A stretch of 64,000 bases of DNA from Amorphophallus konjac (lineage: Eukaryota > Streptophyta > Magnoliopsida > Alismatales > Araceae): the NCBI GenBank assembly GCA_022559845.1, contig CM040123.1, positions 295,852,642-295,916,641 on the forward strand, given 5' to 3'. The stretch's first letter is position 1. Each line of letters starts with the position of its first letter. A model generated the notes under the pieces. It ran no database searches. It was not told where the DNA came from and saw only the letters and a list, made by a program, of their open reading frames with translations. Both the position numbers and the translations under genes were made by a program. Below are positions 1 through 12,389 of the stretch, piece after piece.

Positions 1-568
1 CGTCCACCCCACACTCAACTGAGTATGGCTTACTGCTGCGCAACACAGCTTGCGTCCGTTGGGCAGTACAGCTTGGCCTACAACCTCTGATACACAGCTT
101 CGCTGGGCTTTACAGCTTGCCAACCAGAGGAATAGATCCTCTGCAACTGCTGGGCAATACAGCTTAGCCGTCTGAGACAAAGTCTCGCCTGCTGAGGATT
201 ACAGCTTCACCTGTCCAGTGGAAACCTCCACTGCAATTGCTGCCTCACAGCTTGATAACAAAAGTGTATTGAAAGCAAGAAAAATAGAAACAAACGAAAT
301 GTAAAAACAAGACGAATGTAGCTCAAGTATGAGCAGAATCAGCTCTGGTATCTGAACCAAGAGTTTGATTTACAAGACCTCTTGAAAGCTCTCTCAACTC
401 AACTCTCTCAATCGAACTCTCTCAACTCATCTCTCCTTTCTCTCTTTCTTCTCTTCTCTGCTTTTCTTCTCTGTGGATCTCGGTGGCTCTCTGCTGCTTT
501 AGACTTTCAGTCTCACTGTATAGACTTTACCACTCGATCGATCAGCCTCCTTCTGAAGAAGAAAGCTC

Positions 569-577
569 ATATATATA
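569..577 (-). promoter_or_regulatory. LTR TATA box, element A left LTR
   Basis: An alternating TATATATA stretch on the minus strand lies in the LTR with a CACGTG-type G-box about 115 bp upstream (near 688). The arrangement is the same in the right LTR and in element D, which supports a shared promoter. The transcription start was not determined. Confidence 0.55.
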
Positions 578-789
578 CCAGCAGCAGATTGGATAAGGGC
601 GTGTGGCTTCCACATTTCCCGCCCAAAGAATTCGCCAGATCCGAGGAAATTTCATCCACATGGCAGCATCCTGGATGGGCTGCTTCCACGTGTCACCATA
701 TGGGCACCTCATCCTCCTTGGATCACGAGCCATGTCATCAATCTCAACAAGCAGTCCCTGTCAGACAGACGAACAGAGTTATCAGTTTA

Positions 790-2340
790 AGTCTAAAACC
801 TTGGACAGACTTAATGAAGGCACTGCAGAAGCGATGTACAGACGTCATGAATGTGAAGCAATGCAATGTTCAGACTTTATGAATGTGTGGCTATGGCATT
901 GTATAGACTTGGTGAATGCAGAACAATGCCATGTACAGACTACATATATGCAGTGCTTTGGCCTTGTACATACTTCACGCATGCAGGACTGTGGCATTGT
1001 ATAGACTTCAGGTATGCAATGCTAAGAATATAGCAGATGGTTGTATAGACATGCCATATGAATATGCAGACTCATCGTGCAATGTTGTCTAGACTTAGAA
1101 TGCAATGCATGAAGTAGTGTATAGAGTTAGAGTGCAATGCATGAAGCAGTGTATAGAGTTAGAGTGCAATGCATGTTCAACTGCAGACAGTAAAGTATAT
1201 ACATTTCAAGTGAATGCATTGACATGCTGAAAGAATTAATGTATACACTTGCTACGACACAAGAACAACATAACGATGTATAGACTCCGCCTTGAACAAT
1301 GCATAATGCCTATAAGAATGTATGACTTAGACGATGTGTGGACTTGCCAAAGGAAAGGCTGTACAGACTTGAGCAAGCATAATGTATAGACTTTGCCAAG
1401 ACAACTTGACGATGTACAGACTTGAGCAAAGTGAGGTCTGTAAAGACTTGAAAGTTCACAATGTATAGACTTTGGCAAGGCAACGGCTGTACAGACTTTA
1501 GCTCAGCTGCAATGTATAGACTTGCAGGGGCAACGTAGGTAAAGCTACCAGTGTATAGACTTGCGAGTGCAACGTCGGTAAAGCTACCAATGTATAGACT
1601 TGGAAGTTCACTGATGGATGTACAGACTTCACCTTGAGCAAGCTACAGTGCAGTGTATGGATTTTGAAGAAAGATGCATGACGCTGTACAGACTTCACTT
1701 CGTGCAAGCTACAGTGCAGTGTAGACTTTAGGCTATGCCATGCAATGTATAGACTTTGCCCAATGCATAAGACGCTAAGAGAGACGGACAATGTACAGAC
1801 TTAGCCAATGCAATGTACAGACTTATTGAGCTGACGCTGCATGAGACACTAAGTAAGACGAACAGTGTATAGACTTCACAGCTCAAGTGAGACGGTGAAT
1901 GTATAGGCTTTGAAGCTCAACTGAGACGGACGATGTATAGACTTAGCCTGTGCGAGCAATGCAGCAATCCAACCGATGTACAGACTTGAGAAAATGCATG
2001 CTACAGTGTAGACTTTGAAGAGGATGCATGCACCTCAATGTACAGACTTGCTGGATGTGTGAGCTGCAATGTATAGACTTGACTGCCTGCAAGCATGTAT
2101 AGACATTATCGTGCAGACCAGACCTCACATGCATTAGTGTATAGACTGTATGCCTGATGGATGCACTGATGTAGTATATGAACAGAGGAAGCAATGCACC
2201 GATGCAATGCATGCACATAGCAGGTATTGAACTGAAGCAATGGATGTATAGACTTGTGTTCTCAACGATGCACAAACACAACACAATGTAATGTATAGAC
2301 TTTGAGTGTATAGACTTGTGTGTGTGTGCCATGTGTAGAC
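790..2340 (-). repeat. Dense array of AAGTCTRTACA words in A left LTR
   Basis: On the minus strand the word AAGTCTATACA or AAGTCTGTACA recurs every 20-60 bp with unrelated sequence between copies. It lies upstream of the TATA box, in U3. The right LTR (10690-12250) and both LTRs of element D have the same kind of array, so it is a family trait and not a local expansion. It is not a simple tandem repeat because the spacing is irregular. Confidence 0.85.
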
Positions 2341-2481
2341 CTGTGAAATGCATAGAACACACAGACAATCTGATAAAAATAATTTCATCAAAACATAAAC
2401 AGTTGCCAATCAATCAAAACAAGCTGTTGCCAATGAAGTGAAGCATATTGTCAACATCATCAACACATAGGAGTCACAACA

Positions 2482-4134
2482 ATCTCCCCCTTTTTGATGA
2501 TGACAACACCCTATCATATAGAATAGCACCATCCTGTCATACAGATGTATTTTGATGAAAGACATGAATTGTTAGTCAGATTTGTCATGCAGATGCTATG
2601 AATGCATGCTGAAATGAAAACAGCTCCCTGCTAACAAGATTTCCCCCTATGCCATAATCATGATGCATACACTACCCCTTTGCCAAATAGTGGATACACT
2701 CCCCCTGGAATGAATTCATCAAACAGACAAAATATTCTCCCCCTTTGCCATCAACAAAGAGGAGGGAAAGTGATTACAAGGGAAGGAACAAGAGAGATCA
2801 TCTGACTGGCATTCTGAGCAAGTAGTTCAGGAATAAGCATTCTAAAGCACAGAGTCTTCAATCATATGAATTTAGAAACTACTTTCAGATAGAATTCTGG
2901 TTTAAAGACTATAAAATTTTGAGTTCATGCACTACAATCAATGGATAAGTTTTCTGTGCATGATAAAATAATAAACCAGAATCACATTTGCATGGGAGAT
3001 TCAGTTTCAGAATATCTTACTTTCGTAGACTCATTAAAAGTTGTTAAGAGATATCAGGTCATGTATTGAAATTAAACAAATTGACATCCTTGAAAATTCT
3101 TTTGAAGGAACAGTATTTTTCATTGTATTTCATTAAGGGCATTCAGGTACCATTTATCTTTTTGCGTAAGGGTATACGTTTATCAGACGCCAATACCCCT
3201 AGATACTCAACATGATGGACCATTCTACCATGATCAAATTCAATAGAACTGATTTACACCTTTTTGTGTGAGGGTACACGTTTATCAGACGCCAGTTACC
3301 CCCAGGTATTCAGTGAAACCACCCTACTGTTTTGATCATTTTATACAGAGATAACGGATATACCTCATGCATTAAGTATTGTCTATTTCTTTGATGGATC
3401 ACTTTGTTTCTCAGTATTTCACCAGTCATTACTCTACTAATGTTATTTTCAATAAATTTTTAATGTTTTTCAATATCTTTCTTAGCTGTCCTTTATTTGT
3501 TTCAGAATGACTTGTTTAAGAACAATACACATACTTAGCTTCTCTAACATGATTTCAGATGAGTTTTCAAATTTCAGATATGATTAGCTTTGTCTGACAT
3601 GAAATAAGATAAGGGTTGAGAGTTTTATCAATTTTCAGCTTTCTTATTTACTGATTGCAATCTTTAAACTTTAAAGTTTATAAAATTTAAACCATCAAAG
3701 TCAGTCTTTAGGCAATTAAAATTCTTATAAGAGAAGGAGTCTATTTTCTATTGCTTAGGAATCAGAACTGGCTAACAGATTGCCATATTGTCAGACTCAA
3801 CTCATTCAGGGTTAAAGAAATAGATTTCACTAAGGTTGATGACCAGTCTGAATTTCTAACAATACTACCCCTGTCTATATGCATGCAGTTTTACAAATGA
3901 ATGGCAAGAGTTAAATACCACTATTATGATATGCAATGATGATCATGAGTGTGATGCCAAAAAAAATATTAATGTCATGCATGATCATGAGTCTATTGCA
4001 ACATTCAACATTCACAAGGTTTATTCAAGCCATCAGAGAGTTTATTCATTATGCTGAAATTTACACAAACCAAGTTCTCTTCTAAGAAATTTAAACCTTT
4101 CATTCCCAAGAGGCTTAGTAAAAATATCAGCAAT
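2482..4134 (-). other. 3' non-coding region and polypurine tract of element A
   Basis: There is no supported coding frame. The polypurine tract lies at 2482-2496 (minus strand TCAAAAAGGGGGAGAT) next to the LTR. The stretch shares patches with 52800-54548 of element D in the opposite orientation, for example a pair of conserved blocks around 3160-3310 that match 53800-53960. It is AT-rich, as is usual for the 3' region of SIRE-type elements. Confidence 0.8.
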
Positions 4135-4872
4135 TTATTTTTCAGTTTCAATGAAGTTCATTTCAATTTCCTTTTTATTTACAACATCTCTAAGAAAATG
4201 GTGTTTTATCTCTATATGCTTAGTCCTAGAATGATGAATAGGATTTTTAGCAAGGCATATAGCACTAGTATTATCACATAACATTGGAATACATCTCAAT
4301 TTTATCTGATAATCATCCAGTTGGTGCTTGATCCATAGTACTTGGGCAGCACAATTGCCAGCTGCAACATATTCAGCTTCAGCTGTAGATAAAGCTACAG
4401 TGTGTTGCTTCTTAGATGCCCAAGATACTAGACAGCCACCTAGGAATTGATAATATCCACTAGTACTTTTTCTCTCTACTCGACACCCGGCATAATCTGC
4501 ATTAGTGTAGGCTAGAAGTTCTAACTCACACTTGGCAGGATACCAAAGACCTAGCTCTTGGGTGCCTAGTAAATATCTAAAAATCCTTTTCACTGATTTA
4601 AGATGTGATTCTTTGGGACTAGCCTGAAATCTAGAGCATAAACACACTGAAAATTGAATGTCAGGCCTAGATGCTGTAAGATATAGAAGGGATCCGATCA
4701 TACCTCTATATAGCCTTTGGTCCACTGGTTTACCTTGAGGATCTTCATCCAAACAGGTTGAGGTACCCATTGGAGCAGCTATTTCCTTGAGGTTGTCCAT
4801 TTTGTACTTCTTCAATAGATCCCTTATGTACTTGGACTGAGAGATGAAAGTACTATCCTTTGATTGTGCAAC
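4135..4872 (-). pseudogene. pol: Element A pol: end of RT and RNase H
   Basis: The Copia RT C-terminus and RNase H follow an in-frame TAG at 4873-4875 that replaces a glutamine codon (FLGL-stop-VAQS). Visible motifs are SRPDIQFSV, STAEAEYVA, CDNTSAI and KHIEIKHHFLRD, in the normal order. The first RNase H acidic motif reads TNADYAGC where the family has TDADYAGC, so a catalytic Asp appears to be lost. The frame ends NFIETEK at 4135. The stop plus the changed residue make an active product unlikely. Confidence 0.9.
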
Positions 4873-5253
4873 CTACAGTCCAAGAAATAGTTTGAGCTCA
4901 CCCATTGAGCTCATTTCAAACTCATTAGTCATAATTTGAGAGAATTCCTCACACAATTTGGGGTTAGTTGACCCAAACACAATGTCATCCACATAAATTT
5001 GAATGATAAGAATATTTGAATGACTCACCTTGGTGAACAATGTTTGATCAACTACACCTCTTGTGAAGTTCTTATCAGTGAGGACTTTACTCAACCTGTC
5101 ATACCAAGCTCTAGGAGCTTGCTTTAAACCATAGAGAGCTTTTCTGAGTTTATAGACATGATTAGGGAAGTCTAAGCATTCAAATCCAGGAGGCTGCCTC
5201 ACATAGACATCCTCACTAATTTCCCCATTTAGAAAAGTAGATTTTACATCCAT
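4873..5253 (-). pseudogene. pol: Element A pol: RT core
   Basis: This is the central part of the Copia reverse transcriptase in the same frame as the flanking pol segments. It carries MDVKSTFLNG, VYVRQPPGF, KALYGLKQAPRAWY and the catalytic YVDDIVFGS (about 4974-5000). It is bounded by TAG at 5254-5256, which falls just before the family motif MDVKSAFLNG, and by TAG at 4873-4875. The catalytic pair of aspartates is intact, so decay is by nonsense mutation only. Confidence 0.93.
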
Positions 5254-5256
5254 CTA

Positions 5257-6891
5257 CTGAAGATTTATTCCTAGGGAACATGCATAAGCCAATAATATTC
5301 TGATTGCTTCTAACCTGGTTACAGGGGTAAAAGACTCTTCAAAGTCTATTCCAAATTCCTGATTATACCCCTGAGCTACAAGTCTGGCCTTATTTTTAAT
5401 CACATTCCCTGATTCATCAGTTTTATTTCTGAACACCCATTTAGTCCCTATGACTGTTTCATGATCAGGAGGTGGAACCAAATGCCACACCTTATTCCTG
5501 TCAAATTGATTGAGCTCCTCATGCACGGCATTAATCCAATGCACATCTTTGAGAGCACAGTCAATAGACTTGGGTTCTACATTTGAAACAAACGCATATG
5601 CATTCAATTCATTTTGAATCCTTAAGTGGCCTCTGGTCCTAGGGGGGTCATGCAGATTTCCAATCACATTATCTACAGGATGATCTTTAAGATATCTAAT
5701 GTTAACAATTGGATTGTCATGATTTTGATTTACCTCCCCCTGAACTGTAGGATCTTCTTCATTAATCTCTTCATTTCCTTCCTCATCTTCGGATTGGTCT
5801 GCAAAATTTCCTTCTTTCAGAATATCACCACTGTCTTCATTCTTGCATTGACCAATATTAGTCTTTAATAAGGATTCATCAAAAACTATATGTGGAGATT
5901 CTTCAACAGTTTTGGAATTCAGATTATACACTCTATATGCTCGGGTGTTTTCAGAATAACCAAGAAAAATTCCTGGTTCACCTTTAGGTTCAAATTTGTC
6001 AAGGTCTCTTTTATCATTTATATGTATAAAGCATTTACACCCAAAAATCTTGAAGTGAGCAATAGAAGGTTTCTTACCCTTTATGATCTCATAGGGTGTT
6101 TTCTGGGTAGAAGGTCTTACCATGGCTCTGTTAATTACATAACAAGCAGTATTTACTGCTTCAGCCCAAAACCTTCTTGGTAGACCACCTTCAACCAAGA
6201 GTGTACGACCCATCTCCACTAGGGTTCTGTTCCTTCTCTCCACAACTCCAATCTGCTCAGGTGTCCTTGGTGAGGAGAACCTATGGTTAATTCCATTTGA
6301 CCTGCAGAATTCATCAAACTGTGAGTTTTCAAACTCACCTCCATGATCAGATAGAATATTTTCAATTTTTTGGTTTTTCTTAAGACAAAACTCCTGAATT
6401 TCTGTGAATGCATCACTTTTATGTGATAAGAAGTATACCCAAGTGTACCTAGAAAAGTCATCTACCATGACAAACCCATACTTCCTCCCTAATAATCTGA
6501 CAGACCTGGTTGGCCCAAAAAGGTCCATGTGTATCAGCTCATAGGGTTTAGAAGACAGATTTTCTGTTCTAGATTTAAATGACTTCCTAGTTAACTTTGA
6601 TTGAGTGCATGCATCACAGATTTTATTTTCTTTCTTAAAGGAAACTTCAGGAAGTCCTCTAACCATGCTATGCTTATTTAGTTTATGCAAAACAGTGTAA
6701 CTAGCATGAACTAACCTACGATGCCATAAAAATGCTAAGTCTTCTCTACTAGCAGTAAGGCATAGGTTAGAATGTTGAATATCATCTAAATCTATCATGT
6801 AAGTGTTATTTATCCTCTTACCAGAAAATTTAACAGTTTCAGAATCAGGTTCAAAAACTTTGCAACATTGAGAGTCAAAAAGCACTTTGCA
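5257..6891 (-). pseudogene. pol: Element A pol: integrase and RT N-terminus
   Basis: A GAG-pre-integrase zinc-binding segment (HRRLVHAS ... CDACTQSK) is followed by the integrase core with the DDE residues in MDLFGP, SDHGGEF and [11 protein letters not shown]. After an acidic linker the RT starts ([33 protein letters not shown]). About 545 codons are uninterrupted, between TGA 6892-6894 and TAG 5254-5256. The order integrase before RT identifies Copia. The product would integrate the cDNA and begin reverse transcription in the virus-like particle. Confidence 0.95.
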
Positions 6892-6894
6892 TCA

Positions 6895-7158
6895 TTTATC
6901 ACATAGCTGGCTGATGCTAAGTAAGTTATAAGCTAATCCTTCAACCAGCATGACATCCTCAATGCAACAAGTAGTACACTTACCTACCTTACATGTTCCA
7001 ACAATCTTACCCTTTGTGTTGCTACCAAAGGTGACAAGGCCTCCTTGTTTCTCTGTCAGCATGTAGAACTTGGCCTTATCCCCTATCATATGCCTGGAGC
7101 AGCCACTATCCAAGTACCACAAATTGTTCTTGGCTGCCAGGCATACCTGCACACACAA
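6895..7158 (-). pseudogene. pol: Element A pol: aspartic protease
   Basis: This is the retroviral-type aspartic protease segment with the motif WYLDSGCSRHM near its start, then a short beta-rich domain ending LLSISQLCDK before TGA at 6892-6894 (family: Gly codon). It continues in frame from gag through TGA 7159-7161. No ATG begins it, so translation would have to come from readthrough of the gag stop. It would cut the Gag-Pol polyprotein. Confidence 0.88.
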
Positions 7159-9582
7159 TCAGGTAGAGAAGTTTGGAACCCAAGACTGATTGGGCTCTAG
7201 AGAAGATGAAAAGCAATTAAAACAAGAAAGCAGACTTTTAGGAATCCACATTTGTTTGAAACAGTTCTGTTCAGTGGATTTTCCAGATTTCTTTTTATTT
7301 TGCTTTTTCTTGTTGACACTAGCATGATTATTTACAGATTGTTTATTTCTGTGCCAGTGCCTTGGCCAGGATGTATTCACGAAATTTTGGCCATAATAAT
7401 CATTGGGCTGGCTGTGGAAATATTTGTTCCTAGGTGTCCAAGAGCCATACCCATTAACCCAGTTTCTAGTGTAAGGTTTATAGGACTGTGTGGCCTGATA
7501 TCCATAACCTGTAAACCTTCCTTGAGTCCTAGTCCATCCTGACCTATTTGGATAGGCTGACTGTGCAAAGAAGTGAGACTGGGCTCTAGGTTGGTAGAAA
7601 TGTTGGGGTTGAGCTCTAAAAACATTCTGCCTCCCCTGCACCTTGGACCCTGCTGACCTGTTCATAGGTGTGTATTGGGTCTTCTTCATAGGTGGTGATG
7701 ATGGTGGAGACTTGGTGACCTTAACATGGGGTTTATAAGACTGTGTAGGTTGACCCCTAACCTGAGACTGAGCTTTGGGATTTTTCTTGGATGTGCTAGC
7801 TCTACTAGGCTCACTCAGCTTTTGTTTGCCCTTCTCCTCAGCACTGGGCTTTTTCATATTAGCAGTTTTGTTCAATGAAATGTTTGAATTCATGCTAATT
7901 AGAGGTCCTTTCTCTTTTTGTGCAACAAATGAAATAGTTTTCATTCCAAAGGTTTTTGTTGCACTAGAATTAAATCCAAGGCCCTCTTTTCTGAAGTTGA
8001 CCTTTGACCCTTACAAAGCATTTAGGTTATCTGAACCTTGGGTCATTTTCTCAATAATCTTAAGCTTGTCCTCATTATCCTTCTGAATATCTTCAATGGA
8101 TTTCTTAAGTTCTGTATTCACACTTAGGACAGCTTGATATTTTTCATTTACTATTTTTATCTCACTCTCACATTTCTAAATTTTCAATTTCAGTTCATCA
8201 GTTTCTTTTTCTAACCTCTCATTTTCTTCTTTAGAGGCTTTTGACTCATTCTTCATTTCTTCTAATTCAGAACATGTGAGTTTCAATTTTTCATTCTCAG
8301 ATTCTAGACATGCAATTTTATCAGTTAGAGTTGTATCATTTTGCATGGAGTTAATCTTTCTTCTTAGATGCCTGTTTTCCTTTCTAATATCATCAGCTCT
8401 ATCAACTATGTCATGGTAGGCATCTACCCAATCAGCAATAGTGAAATTTTTGAATCTAGTGATTACCTCATCTGAGTCCTCCTCTCTGTCTTCAGAGCTT
8501 GTTGCCATAAGGCAAATGGGCTGTTCAGATTCGGCTTCACTATCAAAGGTATTGCTCAAGGAGCCTTCATCTTCATCACTCCAGGTGCTAACCATAGCTC
8601 TCCCTTTCGTGTTCTTCTTCTTTGACTTGTCCTTGTATTTCTGATTCTCTGGACAGTCAGCTTTCATATGGCCTACCTTCCTGCATTGATAACAAGTATT
8701 AGATTCAATTTTCTTTGCAGGGTTATGTTTATACCTTTTATCCCTTCGGCCGCCACCATACTTCTTTTGGCTGAATCGTCCTACTCCATTCCTGAGGAAT
8801 CGCCTGAACTCTCTGGTCATCATTGCCATCTCAGTACGAGTTATATCTTCTTCATTCAGGCTCTCCTCAGATGATGAACTGCTAGAACTAGATTTGCTGG
8901 ATTTGCTGGCACCAGCTTTCAGAGCGATTGGCTTCTTCTTCCTCTCAACTTCTTCTATCTTTGGCATATTAATCTCATATGCCATCAGCGAGCCAATCAG
9001 CTCATCAGCCCTTGTGGTTCGCAAATCCCTTGACTCCTCCATCACTGTAGCCTTAGTGTGCCAAGCATGAGTCAGGGAACGCAATATCTTCCTCACTACA
9101 TCGTATTCTGTCTGAGGTTTTCCAAGACCTCTAAGACCATTTGTGATAGTAGTTAATCGAGCGTACATCTCCTTGATGGTCTCGTTTGGCTTCATCTTGA
9201 ATGCCTCATATTCAGACACTAGGAAATTATCCTTCGTCTCTCTAACTTGACAGGTCCCTTCATGGATCACTTCAAGTGCATCCCACATCTCCTTAGCTGA
9301 ACTGTAGGCTGATACGCGGGAGAATTCTGTAGGGTGCAGAGAGCACTGAATGGCGTTTATGGCACTCCAATTTAGTGTAGACCTCCTGATCTCCTCCTTG
9401 GTCCAGACTTCCTCTTAAGGGGACAGCTCATAAGGTCCCGTGCTTACTACCTTCCAGATCTCATAATCCTTCGCCCTCAAAAATACTTGCATACGGTTCT
9501 TCCAGTATGCATAGTTAGATCCATCGAAGAATGGCGGCTTTGTGGTTGAGTGTCCTTCAGCTATCATCCCTCGAGCATCCAT
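7159..9582 (-). pseudogene. gag: Element A gag (broken)
   Basis: The gag starts at the ATG at 9582 (MDARGMIAEGHSTTKPP); the frame extends upstream into the primer site but has no earlier ATG. It has a UBN2/retrotransposon gag domain (KNRMQVFLRAKDYE, MWDALEVIHEG, MKPNETIKEMYARL), a CCHC knuckle CYQCRKVGHMKADC at about 8640-8690, a Ser/acidic stretch, a coiled coil and a long Arg/Lys/Tyr-rich tail. Stops in frame are TAA 9415-9417, TAG 8176-8178 and TAA 8011-8013; element D has sense codons at the same three sites. The final stop TGA 7159-7161 is also present in D and is followed by pol in the same frame. Confidence 0.92.
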
Positions 9583-9614
9583 CTGTACCTTTCTCTTCGG
9601 GCGATGAGTCCCTG

Positions 9615-9628
9615 TAGAAGAGTTAGGC
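9615..9628 (-). promoter_or_regulatory. Primer binding site of element A
   Basis: The minus strand reads TGGTTTCAGAGCC a few bases inside the LTR end (9641). It differs by one base from TGGTATCAGAGCC, the complement of the initiator Met-tRNA 3' end used by most Copia elements and seen intact in element D. Confidence 0.8.
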
Positions 9629-9640
9629 TCTGAAACCAAC

Positions 9641-12389
9641 TGTTATGTTAGATGGACACAGTCTATTACCACGGAGAGTGGATCTAGAGGGGGGGTGAAT
9701 AGATCTATTGCCTAATTTAAAACCAATATAAGGCTCTAATGCGAAATATAGGCAGATCTACTAAATCACTAACTCGAGTATTAGATTTGAACAGAAGCGA
9801 ATCAAACTGTGAAGGTAAACAGGAAATCCAATCGCACACAGTTCACAGCCAATCACACAAACACAAGGCACACAGGATTTTTAGGTGGTTCGGTTAGGAG
9901 ACCTGCGTCCACCCCCAACTCAACTGAGTATGGCTTACTGCTGCGCAACACAGCTTGCGTCCACTGGGTAGTACAGCTTGGCCTACAACCGCTGATACAC
10001 AGCTTCGCTAGGCTTTACAGCTTGCCAACCAGAGGAACAGATCCTCTGCAACCGCTGGGCAATACAGCTTAGCCGTCCGAGACCAAGTCTCGCCTGCTGA
10101 GGATTACAGCTTCACCTGTCCAGTGGAAACCTCCACTGCAATTGCTGCCTCACAGCTTGATAACAAAAGTGTATCGAAAGCAAGAAAAATAGAAACAAAC
10201 GAAATGTAAAAATAAGACGAATGTAGCTCAAGTATGAGCAGAATCAGCTCTGGTATCTGAACCAAGAGTCTGATTTACAAGCCCTCTCGAAAGCTCTCTC
10301 AACTCAACTCTCTCAATCGAACTCTCTCAACTCATCTCTCCTTTCTCCCTTTCTTCTCTTCTCTGCTTTTCTTCTCTGTGGATCTCGGTGGCTCTCTGCT
10401 GCTTTAGACCTTCAGTCTCACTGTATAGACTTTACCACTCGATCGATCAGCCTCCTTCTGAAGAAGAAAGCTCATATATATACCAGCAGCAGATTGGATA
10501 AGGGCGTGTGGCTTCCACATTTCCCGCCCAAAGAATTCGCCAGATCCGAGGAAATTTCATCCACATGGCAGCATCCTGGATGGGCTGCTTCCACGTGTCA
10601 CCATCTGGGCACCTCGTCCTCCTTGGATCACGAGCCATGTCATCAATCTCAGCATGCAGTCCCTGTCAGACAGACGATTAGAGTTATCAGTTTAAGTCTA
10701 AAACCGTGTACAGACTTAATGAAGGCACTGCAGAAGCGATGTACATACTTCATGAATGCGAAGCAATGCAATGTTCAGACTTTATGAATGCGTGGCTATG
10801 GCATTGTATAGACTTGGTGAATGCAGAACAATGCCATGTACAGACTACATATATGCAGTGCTTTGGCCTTGTACATACTTCACGCATGCAGGACTGTGGC
10901 ATTGTATAGACTTCAGGTATGCAATGCTAAGAACATAGCAGATGGTTGTATAGACATGCCATATGAATATGCAGACTCATCGTGCAATGTTGTCTAGACT
11001 TAGAATGCAATGCATGAAGTAGTGTATAGAGTTAGAGTGCAATGCATGAAGCAGTGTATAGAGTTAGAGTGCAATGCATGTTCAACTGCAGACAGTAAAG
11101 TATATACATTTCAAGTGAATGCATTGACATGCTGAAAGAATTAATGTATAGACTTGCTACGGCATAAGAACAACATAACGATGTACAGACTCCACCTTGA
11201 ACAATGCACAATGCCTATAAGAATGTATGGACTTAGACGATGTGTGGACTTGCCAAAGGAAAGGCTGTACAGACTTGAGCAAGCACAATGTATAGACTTT
11301 GCCAAGACAACTTGACGATGTACAGACTTGAGCAAAGCGAGGTCTGTAAAGACTTGAAAGTTCACAATGTATAGACTTTGGCAAGGCAACAGCTGTACAG
11401 ACTTCAGCTCAACTGCAATGTATAGACTTGCAGGGGCAACGTAGGTAAAGCTACCAGTGTATAGACTTGCAAGTGCAACGTCGGTAAAGCTACCGATGTA
11501 TAGACTTGGAAGTTCACTGATGGATGTACAAACTTCACCTTGAGCAAGCTATAGTGCAGTGTATGGACTTTGAAGAAAGATGCATGACGTTGTACAGACT
11601 TCACTTCGTGCAAGCTACAGTGCAGTGTAGACTTTAGGCTATGCCATGCAATGTATAGACTTTGCCCAATGCATAAGACGCTAAGAGAGACGGACAATGT
11701 ACAGACTTAGCCAATGCAATGTATAGACTTACTGAGCTGACGCTGCATGAGACACTAAGTAAGACGGACAGTGTATAGACTTCACAGCTCAAGTGAGGCA
11801 GTGCATGTACAGGCTTTGAAGCTCAACTAAGACGGATGATGTATAGACTTAGCCTGTGCGAGCAATGCAGCAATCCAACCGATGTACAGACTTGAGAAAA
11901 TGCATGCTACAGTGTAGACTTTGAAGAGGATGCATGCACCTCAATGTACAGACTTGTTGGATGTGTGAGCTGCAATGTATAGACTTGACTGCCTGCAAGC
12001 ATGTATAGACAATATCGTGCAGACCGGACCTCACATGCATTAGTGTATAGACTGTATGCCTGATGGATGTACTGATGTAGTATATGAACAGAGGAAGCAA
12101 TGCACCGATGCAATGCATACACATAGCAGGTATTGAAGTGAAGCAATGGATGTATAGATTTGTGTTCTCAACGATGCACAAACACAACACAATGTAATGT
12201 ATAGACTTTGAGTGTATAGACTTGTGTGTGTGTGTGCAATGTGTAGACCTATGAAATGCATAGAACACACAGACAATCTGATAAAAATAATTTCATCAAA
12301 ACATAAACAGTTGCCAATTAATCAAAACAAGCTGTTGCCAATGAAGTGAAGCATATTGTCAACATCATCAACACAGAGGAGTCACAACA
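9641..12389 (-). repeat. 5' LTR of element A
   Basis: The LTR is 2749 bp and its ends read TGTTGTGACTC and CTAACATAACA on the minus strand. It matches 1-2481 at high identity. It contains the U3 word array (10690-12250), a TATA stretch at about 10474-10482 and a CT-rich transcribed part near 10300-10400. The last base (12389) abuts element B sequence. Confidence 0.94.

Larger units (their letters stand above)
1..2481 (-). repeat. 3' LTR of element A (partial)
   Basis: It matches 9906-12389 closely from the first base, so about 265 bp of this LTR lie left of the window. The inner edge ends gagtcacaaca, which on the minus strand reads TGTTGTGACTC, directly after the polypurine tract. The LTR holds dozens of copies of a GTATAGACTT-like word between about 500 and 2340. 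Short open frames across it are products of that word and not genes. Confidence 0.93.
1..12389 (-). mobile_element. Element A: SIRE/Maximus-type Copia LTR retrotransposon, left end cut by window
   Basis: This is a minus-strand Copia element with its 5' LTR at 9641-12389, a Met-tRNA primer site just inside it, gag and pol in one frame (9582 down to 4135), a 1.65-kb 3' non-coding stretch, a polypurine tract and a 3' LTR at 1-2481. The long LTR (about 2.75 kb), the large gag with coiled coil and basic tail, and the order PR-INT-RT-RNase H place it with SIRE/Maximus. It inserted into the LTR of element B. The base after the right LTR starts agacg at 12390, the likely target duplication, but its partner lies before the window. 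The gag-pol frame has seven stops, one of which (7159-7161) is probably natural. Confidence 0.93.

Noticed and set aside
382..1004. Plus-strand frames of 130-166 codons at the left end
   Set aside because: They lie on the non-coding strand of the LTR, are copied at 10494-10938, and have no protein features beyond low complexity.
1236..2413. Several minus-strand open frames of 80-156 codons in the A LTRs
   Set aside because: Their peptides (KSIH, SLYI, VYTL repeats) are translations of the repeated AAGTCTRTACA word, and the same frames recur in the other LTR.
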